A stretch of DNA of 64,000 nucleotides from Kitasatospora cheerisanensis KCTC 2395 (GCF_000696185.1 NZ_KK853997.1:1399004-1463003), one strand, 5' to 3'. Shown: positions 1-10,210, counted from the stretch's first letter. The notes: generated by a model not told the origin, from the letters alone. Made by a program: numbers and translations.

Positions 1-173
1 GCCGGCACCCACGCCGACAGCCCTACGCCGACAGCCCCGCACCGTCGCGCCCGCACCCCCGCACCCCTGCGCCCGCGCCGTCCACCCCGCGCCCCCGGTT
101 CCCCAGCCGGGCCGGGCCCCGCGCCGTCCCGGCTGTGCGATGATCGCCGTCTCCCCGGCGAACGGAGCGCCCC

Positions 174-902
174 ATGAACGGAACCGGACCAGTGGTCAAC
201 CTGTGGCGGGCCGGCCTCGCCACCGTGCCGGAGCACGTCTGGCAGCGCACCGACGCCGAGGTGCTCATCCTCGCCGACAACCGGCTGACCGAACTCCCGG
301 ACGCCATCGGCGACTTCCCCGCGCTGCGCACCCTGGACCTCGGCCACAACGCGCTCACCGCCGTGCCCGAGCGGATCGGCGACCTGACCGGACTCGGCGG
401 CTTCCTCTACCTGCACGACAACCGGCTCACCGCGCTGCCCGCCTCGCTCGGCCGCCTGCACCGCCTGCGCTACCTGAACGTCGGCGACAACCCGCTCGCC
501 GAACTGCCCGGCACCATCGGCGACCTGGCCTCGCTGGTGGAACTCCGGGCGCAGAACTGCGGGTTGAAGAGCCTGCCGGAGACCGTCGGCGCGCTGGCCC
601 GGCTGCGCGAGCTGCGCCTGCAAGGCAACTCCCTGACCACGCTGCCGGATTCGCTCGGCGCGCTGCGCGAGCTGCGCTGCCTGGAGCTGCGCGACAACGC
701 CCTGACGGCGCTGCCGGATTCGCTCGCCGCGCTGCCGCGGCTGCGCGAACTCGACCTGCGGGCCTGCCCGTTGACGTCGCTGCCGGAGTGGCTGGCCGAC
801 CTGCCCGCACTGGAGAAGCTGGACCTGCGCTGGGTGCCGTCCGCGCCGGATCCGGGGCTGGTGGAGCGGCTGGAGGGGCGCGGCTGCACGGTCTGGTTCT
901 GA
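174..902 (+). CDS. Leucine-rich-repeat protein
   Basis: This is a 242-residue protein made almost entirely of leucine-rich repeats. About eight consecutive units of roughly 23 residues follow the bacterial pattern L-x-x-L-x-L-x-x-N-x-L-x-x-L-P; for example, LPDSLGALRELRCLELRDN is followed directly by a near-copy. No signal peptide, transmembrane segment, kinase or enzymatic domain is visible, so it is probably a cytoplasmic protein-binding scaffold. The partner is unknown. The ATG is chosen because GGAG lies six bases upstream. The gene converges with the aldo/keto reductase, leaving only 28 bases between stops. The DNA upstream (1-173) is C-rich and holds no convincing gene. Family assignment is firm; biological role is unknown. 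Confidence 0.88.
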   Translation: MNGTGPVVNLWRAGLATVPEHVWQRTDAEVLILADNRLTELPDAIGDFPALRTLDLGHNALTAVPERIGDLTGLGGFLYLHDNRLTALPASLGRLHRLRYLNVGDNPLAELPGTIGDLASLVELRAQNCGLKSLPETVGALARLRELRLQGNSLTTLPDSLGALRELRCLELRDNALTALPDSLAALPRLRELDLRACPLTSLPEWLADLPALEKLDLRWVPSAPDPGLVERLEGRGCTVWF

Positions 903-930
903 CCGTCCCGCGGCGGCCGCGCCCCCGGGC

Positions 931-1902
931 TCACCAGGCGTAGTGCTCCGGCGCGGTGCGGTGGCCGGGGAAGATCTCGTCCAGCCGCTCCAGCGTCTTC
1001 GCGTCCAGCTCGACGTCCAGGGACCGTACGGCGGCGGCGAGTTGCTCCTCGGTGCGGGGGCCCACGATCGGCGCGGTGACGGCGGGGCGGCTGCGCAGCC
1101 AGGCGAGCGCGACGTCGCCGGGCTCGTGGCCGAGCTCCTCGCACAGGTCCTCGTACGCCTGGATCTGCTCGCGGCGCTCGTTCAGCGTGTCGACGGCCCG
1201 GCCCTGGGTGCGGCGCACGCCCTCGCGCTCCTTGCGCAGCACGCCGCCGAGCAGGCCGCCGTGCAGCGGCGACCAGGCGATCAGGCCGAGGCCGTAGTGC
1301 TGGGCGGCGGGCGCGACCTCGAGTTCGACGCTGCGTTCGATCAGGTTGTAGAGCGACTGCTCGCTGGTCAGGCCGAGGAAGTGGCGGGCCTTGGCGGCCT
1401 CCTGGGCCTGGGCGAGGTGCCAGCCGGCGAAGTTGGACGAGCCGACGTAGACGATCTTGCCCTGGAGGGTGAGCACCTCCATCGCCTGCCAGATCTCGTC
1501 CCAGGGGGTCGCCCGGTCGATGTGGTGCATCTGGTAGAGGTCGATGTGGTCGGTCTGCAGGCGGCGCAGGCTGGCGTCGACGGCGCGGCGGATGTTGAGC
1601 GCGGAGAGCCGGCCCTCGTTGGGCCAGTCGCCCATGTCGCCGTACAGCTTGGTGGCGATCACGGTCTTCTCGCGCCGGCCGCCGCCCTTGGCGAACCAGT
1701 TGCCGATGATGGTCTCGGTGAGGCCCTTGTTCTCGCCCCAGCCGTAGACGTTGGCGGTGTCGAAGAAGTTGATGCCGTGCCCGTGCGCGGCGTCCATGAT
1801 CCGGTGCGCGTCCGCCTCTTCGGTGTGCACGCCGAAGTTCATGGTGCCCAGGCAGAGCCGGGACACGGACAGGCCGGTGCGGCCGAGGTGGGTGTACTCC
1901 AT
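931..1902 (-). CDS. Aldo/keto reductase
   Basis: This is a 323-residue NADPH-dependent oxidoreductase of the aldo/keto reductase superfamily, close to the YghZ/Tas-like (AKR) group. The TIM barrel opens with MEYTHLGRTGLSVSRLCLGT. The catalytic tetrad is visible as Asp-Tyr in FFDTANVYGWGE, Lys in VIATKLYGD and His in LYQMHHID. The start is placed at the ATG of this motif; longer reading of the frame upstream has no family similarity. It probably reduces aldehydes or ketones to alcohols in the cytosol, but the substrate cannot be read from the sequence. The next gene on the strand (the ABC permease) lies about 70 bases upstream, so read-through transcription is possible. Confidence 0.93.
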   Translation of the reverse strand: MEYTHLGRTGLSVSRLCLGTMNFGVHTEEADAHRIMDAAHGHGINFFDTANVYGWGENKGLTETIIGNWFAKGGGRREKTVIATKLYGDMGDWPNEGRLSALNIRRAVDASLRRLQTDHIDLYQMHHIDRATPWDEIWQAMEVLTLQGKIVYVGSSNFAGWHLAQAQEAAKARHFLGLTSEQSLYNLIERSVELEVAPAAQHYGLGLIAWSPLHGGLLGGVLRKEREGVRRTQGRAVDTLNERREQIQAYEDLCEELGHEPGDVALAWLRSRPAVTAPIVGPRTEEQLAAAVRSLDVELDAKTLERLDEIFPGHRTAPEHYAW

Positions 1903-1970
1903 GGCGCCACCCTCTGCCGCACCGGCCCGGATGTCCAGTAGGCGACGCTGGCCGTCGGGTTGACGGCGGA

Positions 1971-2754
1971 TCAGCGCCCGGAGCGGGCGAAGTTGCGGAC
2001 GGCCAGCGGCACCGCGACGAGCAGCAGCAGGGCGCACCAGCCGAGCGCGGCGGCCACCGGGTGCTGTGCGGGCCAGGCCCCGCCGGGCGCGGACGGGTTG
2101 CCGAACAGCTGCCGGCCGGCCTCGACCACGGCGCTCACCGGGTTCCACTCGGCGACCGCGGCCAGCCAGCCCGGCATCCCGCCGGTCGGCACGAAGGCGC
2201 TGGTCAGCATCGACAACGGGATGGCCAGGACGGCGAGTTGACCGGCCGTCTCCTCCTTGCCGACGGCCAGGCCGAGCGCGGTGCCGAGCCAGCCGCAGGC
2301 GAACCGGAACAGCAGCAGCAGTCCGAACGCGCCGAGCGCGGGCCCAGCCCGTGCCGGATCCGCCAGCCCGCCGCGAGGCCGACCAGCGCGGTCGGCACCA
2401 GGACGACGGCCGCCACCAGCAGGTCCGCCAGCGCCTGCCCGGTGAGCAGCCCGAGCCGGGACACCGACATCGACCGCAGCCGGTCGGTGACGCCCCGTCC
2501 GGCGTCCCGGGCGCCGCCGACCATGGCGGGCATGACGGCGTTCAGTGCGACCATCGCGAACAGTCCGGGCATCAGGAACTCCCGGTAGTCGCCGCCGCCC
2601 GGTACGTTCATCGCGCTGCCGAACACGTACCCGAACACGCCGACCATGGCGACCGGCACCGCGAGCGAGGAGAGCAGCAGCCCGGGCGAGTGCCGGTAGA
2701 CCAGCAGGATCCGGCGGGCGGACGCGGCGGCGTCCACGGGCATCGTCATCGTGC

Positions 2755-2758
<4 letters not shown>
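1971..2758 (-). pseudogene. ABC-2 type exporter permease (DrrB-like), frameshifted
   Basis: This is the membrane subunit of a drug-type ABC exporter. The N-terminal part reads MSTMTMPVDAAASARRILLV and continues through hydrophobic segments and the conserved FLMPGLFAM and GVTDRLRSMS stretches. At about 2338-2345 the frame breaks inside a GGGCCC run, and the rest of the protein (FRFACGWLGTA-like, then MLTSAFVPTGGMPGWLAA and a last hydrophobic segment) continues in another frame. Adding one base restores a 262-residue protein of normal length. The start overlaps the stop of the ATPase gene by four bases (ATGA), so the pair is translationally coupled. It is either a recently inactivated transporter or a single-base deletion error; the recurrence of such lesions in this window favours an error. 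Confidence 0.8.
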
Positions 2759-3711
<953 letters not shown>

Positions 3712-3727
3712 GGCAGGCCCTTTCTGA

Positions 3728-3777
3728 GTACATCGTACGTAGTACCGCTGCACAGCAGAGTACTAGGTACGACGTAC
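3728..3777. promoter_or_regulatory. Inverted-repeat operator candidate upstream of the ABC exporter
   Basis: Two 18-base arms (3728-3745 and 3760-3777) separated by 14 bases form an inverted repeat with 16 of 18 positions matching. Each arm is itself an imperfect palindrome built around GTAC. The element sits 17-66 bases upstream of the exporter ATPase start, where an operator for a TetR- or PadR-type repressor would be expected. A TACGAT hexamer inside it on the minus strand could serve as a -10 element. The binding protein is not identified. Confidence 0.5.
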
Positions 3778-3820
3778 GGAGAAAAGGGGTGCGCGGCGGC
3801 CGGCCGCCGACCCGCGCGGG

Positions 3821-6800
3821 TCAGTCCTCGGTGTCGAACTCCGCCAGCAGGTCCACCACGTCCTGGAGCGCCTCGCCGAACTCCCCCGGGTCCTCCTCGG
3901 CCAGCGCGCGGTGGAGCAGGAGCGCCTCCTGCAGCGCCTCCCGGGCGTCGTCGTCCCGGCCGACCGCCTCCCGCCACAGCCCGAGCCGGACCAGGCACAG
4001 TGCCAGCGCGGGTCCGGCCGCGGGATCCCCGGCGAGCAGCGCGCGCCAGTGCCCCGCCGACTCCTCGGCGGTCTCGGCCGCCTCGGCGAAGCGGTCCAGC
4101 AGGTGCAGCACCACCGCCCGACTGTCCAGCACGCCCGCCAGCCACGCCGTCCGCTCGGCGCTGCCCGGTTCCTCCGCCAGGCGCTCCCGGCCGACCGCGA
4201 CCGCCTCCTGAACGGCCGTCAGCGCCTCCTCCGGCAGCTCGACGGCGAGCAGCGCGTCGGCCAGTCCGCGCAGCGAGTCGGCGTACAGCGGCAGGTACCG
4301 GTCCGGGTCCTGTTCGGCCGCCCACCGGCGGTGCTCGACGACCACGCACCAGGACTGCCCCGCCGCCTCGAAGCGGCCCTGCCGGTACAGCGCCGCGGCG
4401 GCCACGTTCCACCCGCTCGCGAGCGCGGAACAGAGGTTCGCCGGATCCGGCGCCTCCGCCGACCGGATCCGGTCCGCCGCCCCGGCGTCCAGTTCCTCGG
4501 CCTCCGCGAGCCGGCCGAGCGCCACCAGCGCGCCCGCCAGCAGGCCGGCCGTCTCGGCCACCGTGGGCAGGAACAGCTCGGGCCGGTCCTCCGCCAGCGT
4601 CTCCAGCAGCTCGCCCCCGGCCGCCCAGTGCTCCGCGGCCTCCTCCCAGCGGCCGGACTCGGCCAGCGCGCGGGCCGGCACCAGCCGGACGAACGCCGCC
4701 AGCGCCCGATCGGCGAACGGGGCGTCCTCGGGCAGCGGCCCGAACAGCTCCGGAATCTCCCGACTCGCCGTCAGCGCCTCCTCCCACCGCCCCAGGACGC
4801 CCAGTTGGATCAGGTGGGCGCCGAGCACCCGGACGAACGTCGGCCGGTGGGTGAGCGAATCGTCCGCCGCCGCGGCCCGCAGCAGGCCGACCGCCTCCTC
4901 GCCGGCCGCGACCGCCTCCGCGACCTGCCCCAGCGCTGCCGCCGCCCCCGCCCAACTGCCCAGCGCCCCGCCCAGCTCCGCCGACCCGCCGCCGTCCGGG
5001 CCGGCCGCCGCCCGCAGCAGCCCGACGGCCTCCGCCGCCACGGGCAGCGCCTCCGCCGGACGCCCCGACGCCAGCAGCGCCGCGGACATGCTGGACAGCG
5101 CCAGGGCGAGTTCCGTCGGGCGCTCCGGCAGCTCCCGCAGCAGCCCGATGGCCTCCGCGCAGTCCGCCATCCCCTCCTCCCAGCGGCCCACCATCAGCAG
5201 CCCGCCCGCCCGCGCCGCCAAGGCGTCGGCCAGCTCCGGCCGGTTCCGCCCGTCGGCCGCCACCGCGCGCAGCCGCCGCACCAGTTCGGCGCCCTCCGCC
5301 AGCGCCTCCTCCCAGCGGCCGGACGAGGAGAGCATCGCCGCGTACCCGTTCACCGCCCGGACGTACAGCGCCGTGTGCAGGTCGGGCGCCGACCCGGCCA
5401 GCGCCGACGCCAGGTCGACCGCCTCCCGGAGGTCGGCCGTCGCCTCGTCCGGGCGGCCCGCCGCACGCGAGCCCTCGGCCCGCTCGCACAGCGCCTCCAC
5501 CAGGTCCGGCCGGTGCTCCGGATCCTGTCGGGCCAGCTCCCGCAGGTGCCCGACCGCCTCGTCCCGCAACGCCGCGGACTCCTCCGGCCGGTCGATCCGG
5601 TCCAGCACCGCCGCCAGCACGACCAGGCTCCCGGCCAGCGCCGCCAGGTGCACGGGGGACAGCGCCGCCGACCGGCGGCGCAGCTCGACGGCCTCCCGCC
5701 CGGCGGCGGCGGCCTCCGCCGGCCGGTCGGCCTCCGCCAGGTCGATCGTCAGGCCGCCGAGGGCCGTGGCCAGGCCGTCCCGGTACACCCGCGGCCGGCG
5801 GGCGACGGCCGTCCGGAAGTGCGCCACCGCCTCCTCGCGGGCCGCCAACGCCCGTTCCGTGTCGCCGAGTTCGCCGAGGCCCCGGGCGAGCGTGTCCAGC
5901 GCGTGCGCCAGCTGCGGCGTGCACCCGACCGGTTGGGCGGCCAGCCCGCTCCGGCACAGTGCGACGGCCTCGCCCGCCAGCTCCACCGAGCGCTCCCACT
6001 GCCCGGCCGCGCCGAGGTTGGCCGCCTGGACGTTCAACGCCAGGAACAGCCCCTGCCGGTGGGCGCCCGGGTTGCGGGCGGCCAGCTCCCGGCAGCACGC
6101 CAGCGCCTCCTCCCCCGCCGTCAGCGCCTCGTCGGTCCGGCCGACCGCGGCGAGCGCCTTGGCGTGGAAGGTCAGCACCACGCCGAGCCCGGACCGCCGC
6201 CCGGAGGCCCGCCGCCCGTCGACCGCCTCGGCGATCACCCGCAGCGCCTCCTCGAACCGGCCGGTGTCGTTCAGCACGCCGTACAGCGCGAGCAGGGCGG
6301 TCGCCGAACGGTGCCGCCGGCCGGGCAGGGCCTCGCGGCCGGCCGACAGAATCTCCCGGCTCGCCCGCTCCGCCGCCTCCCACTCGCCCAGCGCGCAGAA
6401 GCTCGCCGCCCGCAGCGCGAGCGCCTCTTCGAGCATCTGCTGCCGGCGGCCGGCGCGGAACCCGGCGGCCGCCCGCTCGGCGGCCGGCAGCGCCTCGGCG
6501 TGCCGGTCCAGGGCGTTCAGCGCCCGGGCCTCGCTCATCAGCGCCGCCGCCAAGCCGATCGGCTGCTCCGCGGCGTCCTGCTCCGCGGCGTCCCGGTCCG
6601 CGGCGTCCCGGTCCGCAGCGTCCTGCTCCGCGGCCGGGTCGAACAGCTCGACCGCTTCCCGGGCCACCGCCCGGGCGTCCTCCCAACGGCCCTGGTCGCC
6701 CAGCGCCTTGGCGAGTGCGACCAGGGCCAGTGCCAGTGGCTGCCGGCGCCCTCCGCCGCCCAGTCCCGCCAGGCGGCGGTGGTGCCGCACCGACTCGGCC

Positions 6801-9799
6801 GCGGTCTCCAACGCCGAGTCCCACTCCTCCAGTTCGCCGAGCTGAATGGCCAGGTTGTTCAACTCCTGTGCCAGGTGCTTCAGTTGAGCGTCCGGGTCGT
6901 CGGCCGCGAGCGGCCGGAGCCGGTCGACGGCCTCCCGGGCCAGCTCCACGGCCTCCCCGTGGCGGCCCGCCTCGCCCAGGATCCGGGACAGGCCGGCCAG
7001 CGCCTGGGCGAGGCCGAGCTCCGCCGTCCTGCCCCGCTCCGCCAGCTCCCGCAGGCCCGCCACCGCCTCCCGGGCCGCCCCGGCCGCCTCCTCGGCCCGG
7101 CCCGCCTCGCCGAGGCACCCGGACAGCACGCCGAGCGCCAGCACCAGGACCAGCAGCTCGTCCGGGCCGGGCTCCGGCCGTGCCCGCAGCCGATCCACCG
7201 CCTCGCGGGCCGGCTCCACCGCCTCCCCGGCCTGCCCGACGGCGGCCAGGCCGGCCGCCTGGAGGACCAGCATCAGCGCGAGGTGCGGCAGGTAGCGCAG
7301 CGGGTCGGCGCCGGCCAGCAGCCGGAACCGGCCCACCGACTCCCGGGTGGCCTGCGACAGTTCGGCGTCCGGCGGCCGCACCGCCACCGCCCGCCCCGGC
7401 CCGGCCGCGTCCAGCAGGTAGCCGCCGTCCAGCCCGGTCAGGCCACGGCTCACCTCGACCGCCTCCCGCAGCACCGGCAGCGACTCCTCGTTGCGGCCCG
7501 CCACCAGCAGCACCTTCGACAGCGTGCCCAGGGCCAGCGCGAGCCTCGGCAACTGCTCCTCCGGGTCGTGCTCGGCGAGCCGCCGGTGCAGCTCCACCGC
7601 CTCCGCGGCCGTCGCCACCGCCTCCCCGGGCCGCCCGGCCTCGCCCAGCGCCTCCGCCAGCTCCCCCAGGGCCACCGCCAGCACCGGCAGCCCGGCGCCC
7701 GGATCGGCCGCGGCCTCCGCCCGGCACCCCTCGACGATCCGCTGCCCCAGCCGCACCGCCGTGTCCGCCAGCGCCACGCTCGCCGCCGGGAACAGCCCGT
7801 GCAGCGCCCGCAGGTCCGCCAGCGGCACCGACCGGTCCTCGATGACGGTGCGCAGCGCGGCGACCAGCGGCGCCGGCCGGGCGCTGCGGGTGACGGCGTC
7901 CACCACCGCCCGCGCCAGCAGGCCGTGGTGACGGACGCACAGCTCGGTGAGGTGCGCGTCCAGGCCGCCGGCCAGCAGCGGATCCGCCGCGGCCCGCGCG
8001 TACACGGTGACCAGCTGCCCGCGCTGCGCCCGGTCCGCGCCCGCCACCAGCCCGCCCGCCAGCGCGGGGTCCGCCTGCAGGACGCGGGCCACCTGACGCT
8101 CCGCCAGCCGGTCCGGCTGCAGGCTGCCGAACGGCTGCGGCGCGACGGCCGGGTACAGACCGGCGAGCCAGCGGGTGACCCGGTCGCGGACGTCGGCCGG
8201 CTGGTCCGCGAGCACGGGGACCCGCAGCCACAGCTCGCGCGCCTGCTCCAGCCCGGCGGCGCCGGTCAGGTGGGCGGCCGCGAGCGCCGCCTCCAGGGTG
8301 TCCGGCGACAGCACGGCGGTGAGCCCGCGCGCCTGCGCGGCGCGCAGCCAGTAGCGGCGCTCGTGGTCGAGCAGCCGGTCCTCGACCTGCTGCGTGCCGC
8401 CCTGGCGGGCGCCCGGCCGGGCCGCGTCCAGCAGGTCGGCGAGGGCGGTCATGTGCAGGGTCAGCGGATTGCCGTACCGCAGGTCGCCGAGCCCGCCGGG
8501 GCCGGGGAGCGCGGCGGCGAGCGCCGCCCAGTCCGGGCCCTCGCACTCCGGCAGCGCGGGCAGCGCCGCCGCGAACCGGGCCGCCACCGCCCGGTACGGC
8601 TCCGACCGGTCGGGGGGCAGGTCGTCCTCCAGGCCGCCCAGCGGCCACTCCGGCGCGCCGTCCAGCTGCTCGCCGATCCGGCTGCGCAGGTCGCGCTCCC
8701 ACCAGTCGCCGCAGGCCCGGGCCAGCAGCAGCACCTTGAACGGGCGGCTCCCCGAGTGGTCCGCCGCCGCCCGGACCAGCCCGACCAGCTGCTCGGTGCG
8801 GCTCTCCGCGTAGTCGAGCACCACCAGCAGCGGCCGGGTCACCTCCCGCAGGCCGTACAGCTCCTCGCCCTCCGCCGACGGCTGCGGCCACAGCACCGCC
8901 CAGCCCCGCGCGGACAGTTCACCCGCGAACTCCTGCGCCAGCCGGGTCTTGCCCTGGCCGGCCGGCCCGTGCACCAGGCCGGCGTCGAACCCGGCCGGGG
9001 CGGACCAGGCCCGCAACTCCTCCAGCAGCGCGTCCCGGCCGTGGAACGGGACGATCCGCCGGGCCGCGTGCAGTAGCGCGACGGGCGACCGCGCGGGCGT
9101 GCCGTGCCGCTCCGGGTGGGCCGCCGGGTCCGCCAGTTCGTGCAGCTCCACGGCCTCCAGCTCCGCCGCCGGCAGCCCGCCCGCCACCAGCGCGGCCCGG
9201 AACGCCGGCTCGTGGTGCAGCGCGTACGCCGGCGACAGCACCAACTGCCCGTTGCCGGTGTGCGCCCGCTCCGCCGCCACCACGCCCGTCAGCAGCGGCC
9301 CGCAGAACACCGCCCCGCCCGACATGCCGCCCCACGGCGCCTCCGGCCGGGCCCAGTTGGGCGCCGCCTCCCGCACCGTCATCACGTACCGGTCGGCGAC
9401 GTACCCGCTGCCCGGGTTCAGCCACCCCGACGGCTGCTCCACCTGCGCCGCCCAGCCGTCGCGCTGCGCGTGCTCGGGCAGGCCCCACGCCTGGCAGTCC
9501 ACGCCCGTCCGGTCGGTGACCAGCCGCCCCCAGCGCACCGGCCGCGGCTCGACCCACCCCGGGTCCTCGTCCACCCGCAGCAGCGCCGCGTCGTCCCGGC
9601 CGCGCGCGCGGCCGCACCACACCACGACCGCGCCGAACCGCCCCGGCGCACCCGGCCGGAACACCCGCACCCGCACCCCGACGGCCGCCGCGCCCCCGCC
9701 CACCGCGTGCGCGGACGTCAGCACCAGCCGCCCGCCGATCGCACAGCCGGACGCCGGACCGGCCGGCGCGTCCACCCCCACCACCCGACGCCGGTCCAC
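3821..9799 (-). CDS. Trypsin-like / STAND NTPase / TPR multidomain protein
   Basis: This 1,992-residue protein joins three modules. Residues about 15-205 form a trypsin-like serine protease fold with a complete triad: His31 (LTSAHAV), Asp70 (DDAALLRV) and Ser160 (GGMSGGAV). Residues about 250-600 form a STAND-type P-loop NTPase with Walker A GPAGQGKT (278-285) and Walker B LLVVLDYAE (Asp329). From about residue 640 to the end lie many tetratricopeptide-like helical repeats rich in Ala, Glu and Leu, several nearly identical. No signal peptide is seen, so it should act in the cytosol. The GTG start has GAGGGGAGG just upstream. Inference: the repeats sense a ligand, the NTPase assembles, and the protease is activated. 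The adjacent upstream Trypco2 gene supports a conflict-system role. Protease targets are unknown. Confidence 0.88.
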   Translation of the reverse strand: MDRRRVVGVDAPAGPASGCAIGGRLVLTSAHAVGGGAAAVGVRVRVFRPGAPGRFGAVVVWCGRARGRDDAALLRVDEDPGWVEPRPVRWGRLVTDRTGVDCQAWGLPEHAQRDGWAAQVEQPSGWLNPGSGYVADRYVMTVREAAPNWARPEAPWGGMSGGAVFCGPLLTGVVAAERAHTGNGQLVLSPAYALHHEPAFRAALVAGGLPAAELEAVELHELADPAAHPERHGTPARSPVALLHAARRIVPFHGRDALLEELRAWSAPAGFDAGLVHGPAGQGKTRLAQEFAGELSARGWAVLWPQPSAEGEELYGLREVTRPLLVVLDYAESRTEQLVGLVRAAADHSGSRPFKVLLLARACGDWWERDLRSRIGEQLDGAPEWPLGGLEDDLPPDRSEPYRAVAARFAAALPALPECEGPDWAALAAALPGPGGLGDLRYGNPLTLHMTALADLLDAARPGARQGGTQQVEDRLLDHERRYWLRAAQARGLTAVLSPDTLEAALAAAHLTGAAGLEQARELWLRVPVLADQPADVRDRVTRWLAGLYPAVAPQPFGSLQPDRLAERQVARVLQADPALAGGLVAGADRAQRGQLVTVYARAAADPLLAGGLDAHLTELCVRHHGLLARAVVDAVTRSARPAPLVAALRTVIEDRSVPLADLRALHGLFPAASVALADTAVRLGQRIVEGCRAEAAADPGAGLPVLAVALGELAEALGEAGRPGEAVATAAEAVELHRRLAEHDPEEQLPRLALALGTLSKVLLVAGRNEESLPVLREAVEVSRGLTGLDGGYLLDAAGPGRAVAVRPPDAELSQATRESVGRFRLLAGADPLRYLPHLALMLVLQAAGLAAVGQAGEAVEPAREAVDRLRARPEPGPDELLVLVLALGVLSGCLGEAGRAEEAAGAAREAVAGLRELAERGRTAELGLAQALAGLSRILGEAGRHGEAVELAREAVDRLRPLAADDPDAQLKHLAQELNNLAIQLGELEEWDSALETAAESVRHHRRLAGLGGGGRRQPLALALVALAKALGDQGRWEDARAVAREAVELFDPAAEQDAADRDAADRDAAEQDAAEQPIGLAAALMSEARALNALDRHAEALPAAERAAAGFRAGRRQQMLEEALALRAASFCALGEWEAAERASREILSAGREALPGRRHRSATALLALYGVLNDTGRFEEALRVIAEAVDGRRASGRRSGLGVVLTFHAKALAAVGRTDEALTAGEEALACCRELAARNPGAHRQGLFLALNVQAANLGAAGQWERSVELAGEAVALCRSGLAAQPVGCTPQLAHALDTLARGLGELGDTERALAAREEAVAHFRTAVARRPRVYRDGLATALGGLTIDLAEADRPAEAAAAGREAVELRRRSAALSPVHLAALAGSLVVLAAVLDRIDRPEESAALRDEAVGHLRELARQDPEHRPDLVEALCERAEGSRAAGRPDEATADLREAVDLASALAGSAPDLHTALYVRAVNGYAAMLSSSGRWEEALAEGAELVRRLRAVAADGRNRPELADALAARAGGLLMVGRWEEGMADCAEAIGLLRELPERPTELALALSSMSAALLASGRPAEALPVAAEAVGLLRAAAGPDGGGSAELGGALGSWAGAAAALGQVAEAVAAGEEAVGLLRAAAADDSLTHRPTFVRVLGAHLIQLGVLGRWEEALTASREIPELFGPLPEDAPFADRALAAFVRLVPARALAESGRWEEAAEHWAAGGELLETLAEDRPELFLPTVAETAGLLAGALVALGRLAEAEELDAGAADRIRSAEAPDPANLCSALASGWNVAAAALYRQGRFEAAGQSWCVVVEHRRWAAEQDPDRYLPLYADSLRGLADALLAVELPEEALTAVQEAVAVGRERLAEEPGSAERTAWLAGVLDSRAVVLHLLDRFAEAAETAEESAGHWRALLAGDPAAGPALALCLVRLGLWREAVGRDDDAREALQEALLLHRALAEEDPGEFGEALQDVVDLLAEFDTED
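5000..7900 (-). repeat. TPR-encoding internal repeat array
   Basis: Within the STAND gene a unit of roughly 45-55 codons recurs many times, each reading approximately as a helix pair with LAxALxxLAxxLGExGRxEEA followed by AxxAREAVxLxRxLA. Neighbouring units share codon-level similarity, which indicates internal duplication rather than ancient divergence. Boundaries are approximate; degenerate units extend on both sides, to about 3830 and 7960. Such arrays are prone to recombination and to assembly collapse. Confidence 0.6.
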
Positions 9800-9877
9800 C
9801 CCGGCCCTCCCCTCGCCCAGGCGTACCGCCGGCCCCGGCCGGAACCGGCGGCTGATCCCCCCCGACCCGACGGGCCG

Positions 9878-10210
9878 TCAGTCCGGAATGCGGTCCGAGG
9901 TGTCGCCCGGGCCCGCCGGACGCGACGGACTGCCGCTCACCAGCAGGTCACCGCCGCCCGCCGCGCGCGGCGTCAGCGTGAACGAGACCCGGTGGGTGCG
10001 GCCGCGCGAGACCGCGCCCTCGGTCTCCGCGCCCACCGCGAAGATCTTGAACCCGGCCTTCGCCTTCGCGTCGGCCCGGAGTTCGACCTCGAACTCCATC
10101 TCCACCGGCCCCACCGCGAACACCAGATCCGGGTGCGCGCCCCCGACCCGCGCCGCCTCCAGCAGCTCGTCCCGCACCGCCGCCACCGCATCCACCAGCG
10201 GAATGTCCAT
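9878..10210 (-). CDS. Trypco2 family protein (trypsin-co-occurring domain 2)
   Basis: This is a 110-residue single-domain protein. It begins MDIPLVDAVAAVRDELLEAA and continues with VGPVEMEFEVEL, FKIFAVGAETEG and HRVSFTLTP, which is the pattern I recognise for the Trypco2 family. That family was defined computationally because it occurs beside or fused to trypsin-like proteases in NTP-dependent conflict systems. It lies immediately upstream of the trypsin-STAND-TPR gene on the same strand, 78 bases away, so the two are probably co-transcribed. The ATG at 10210 is preferred because AAGGGG lies about eight bases upstream; a TTG two codons earlier is possible. It may be a recognition or regulatory adaptor for the protease; no activity is known to me. 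Confidence 0.82.
   Translation of the reverse strand: MDIPLVDAVAAVRDELLEAARVGGAHPDLVFAVGPVEMEFEVELRADAKAKAGFKIFAVGAETEGAVSRGRTHRVSFTLTPRAAGGGDLLVSGSPSRPAGPGDTSDRIPD

Noticed and set aside
1..173. Gene or promoter at the left edge
   Set aside because: The stretch is C-rich low complexity; only the ribosome binding site of the LRR gene can be supported.
3911..9076. Open frame of about 1,720 codons opposite the STAND gene, and another long frame on its own strand (3708-8891)
   Set aside because: Both follow from the very high GC third-position bias of a repetitive gene; their products are low-complexity Arg/Gly/Pro/Gln without domains, whereas the annotated frame has protease, NTPase and TPR motifs.
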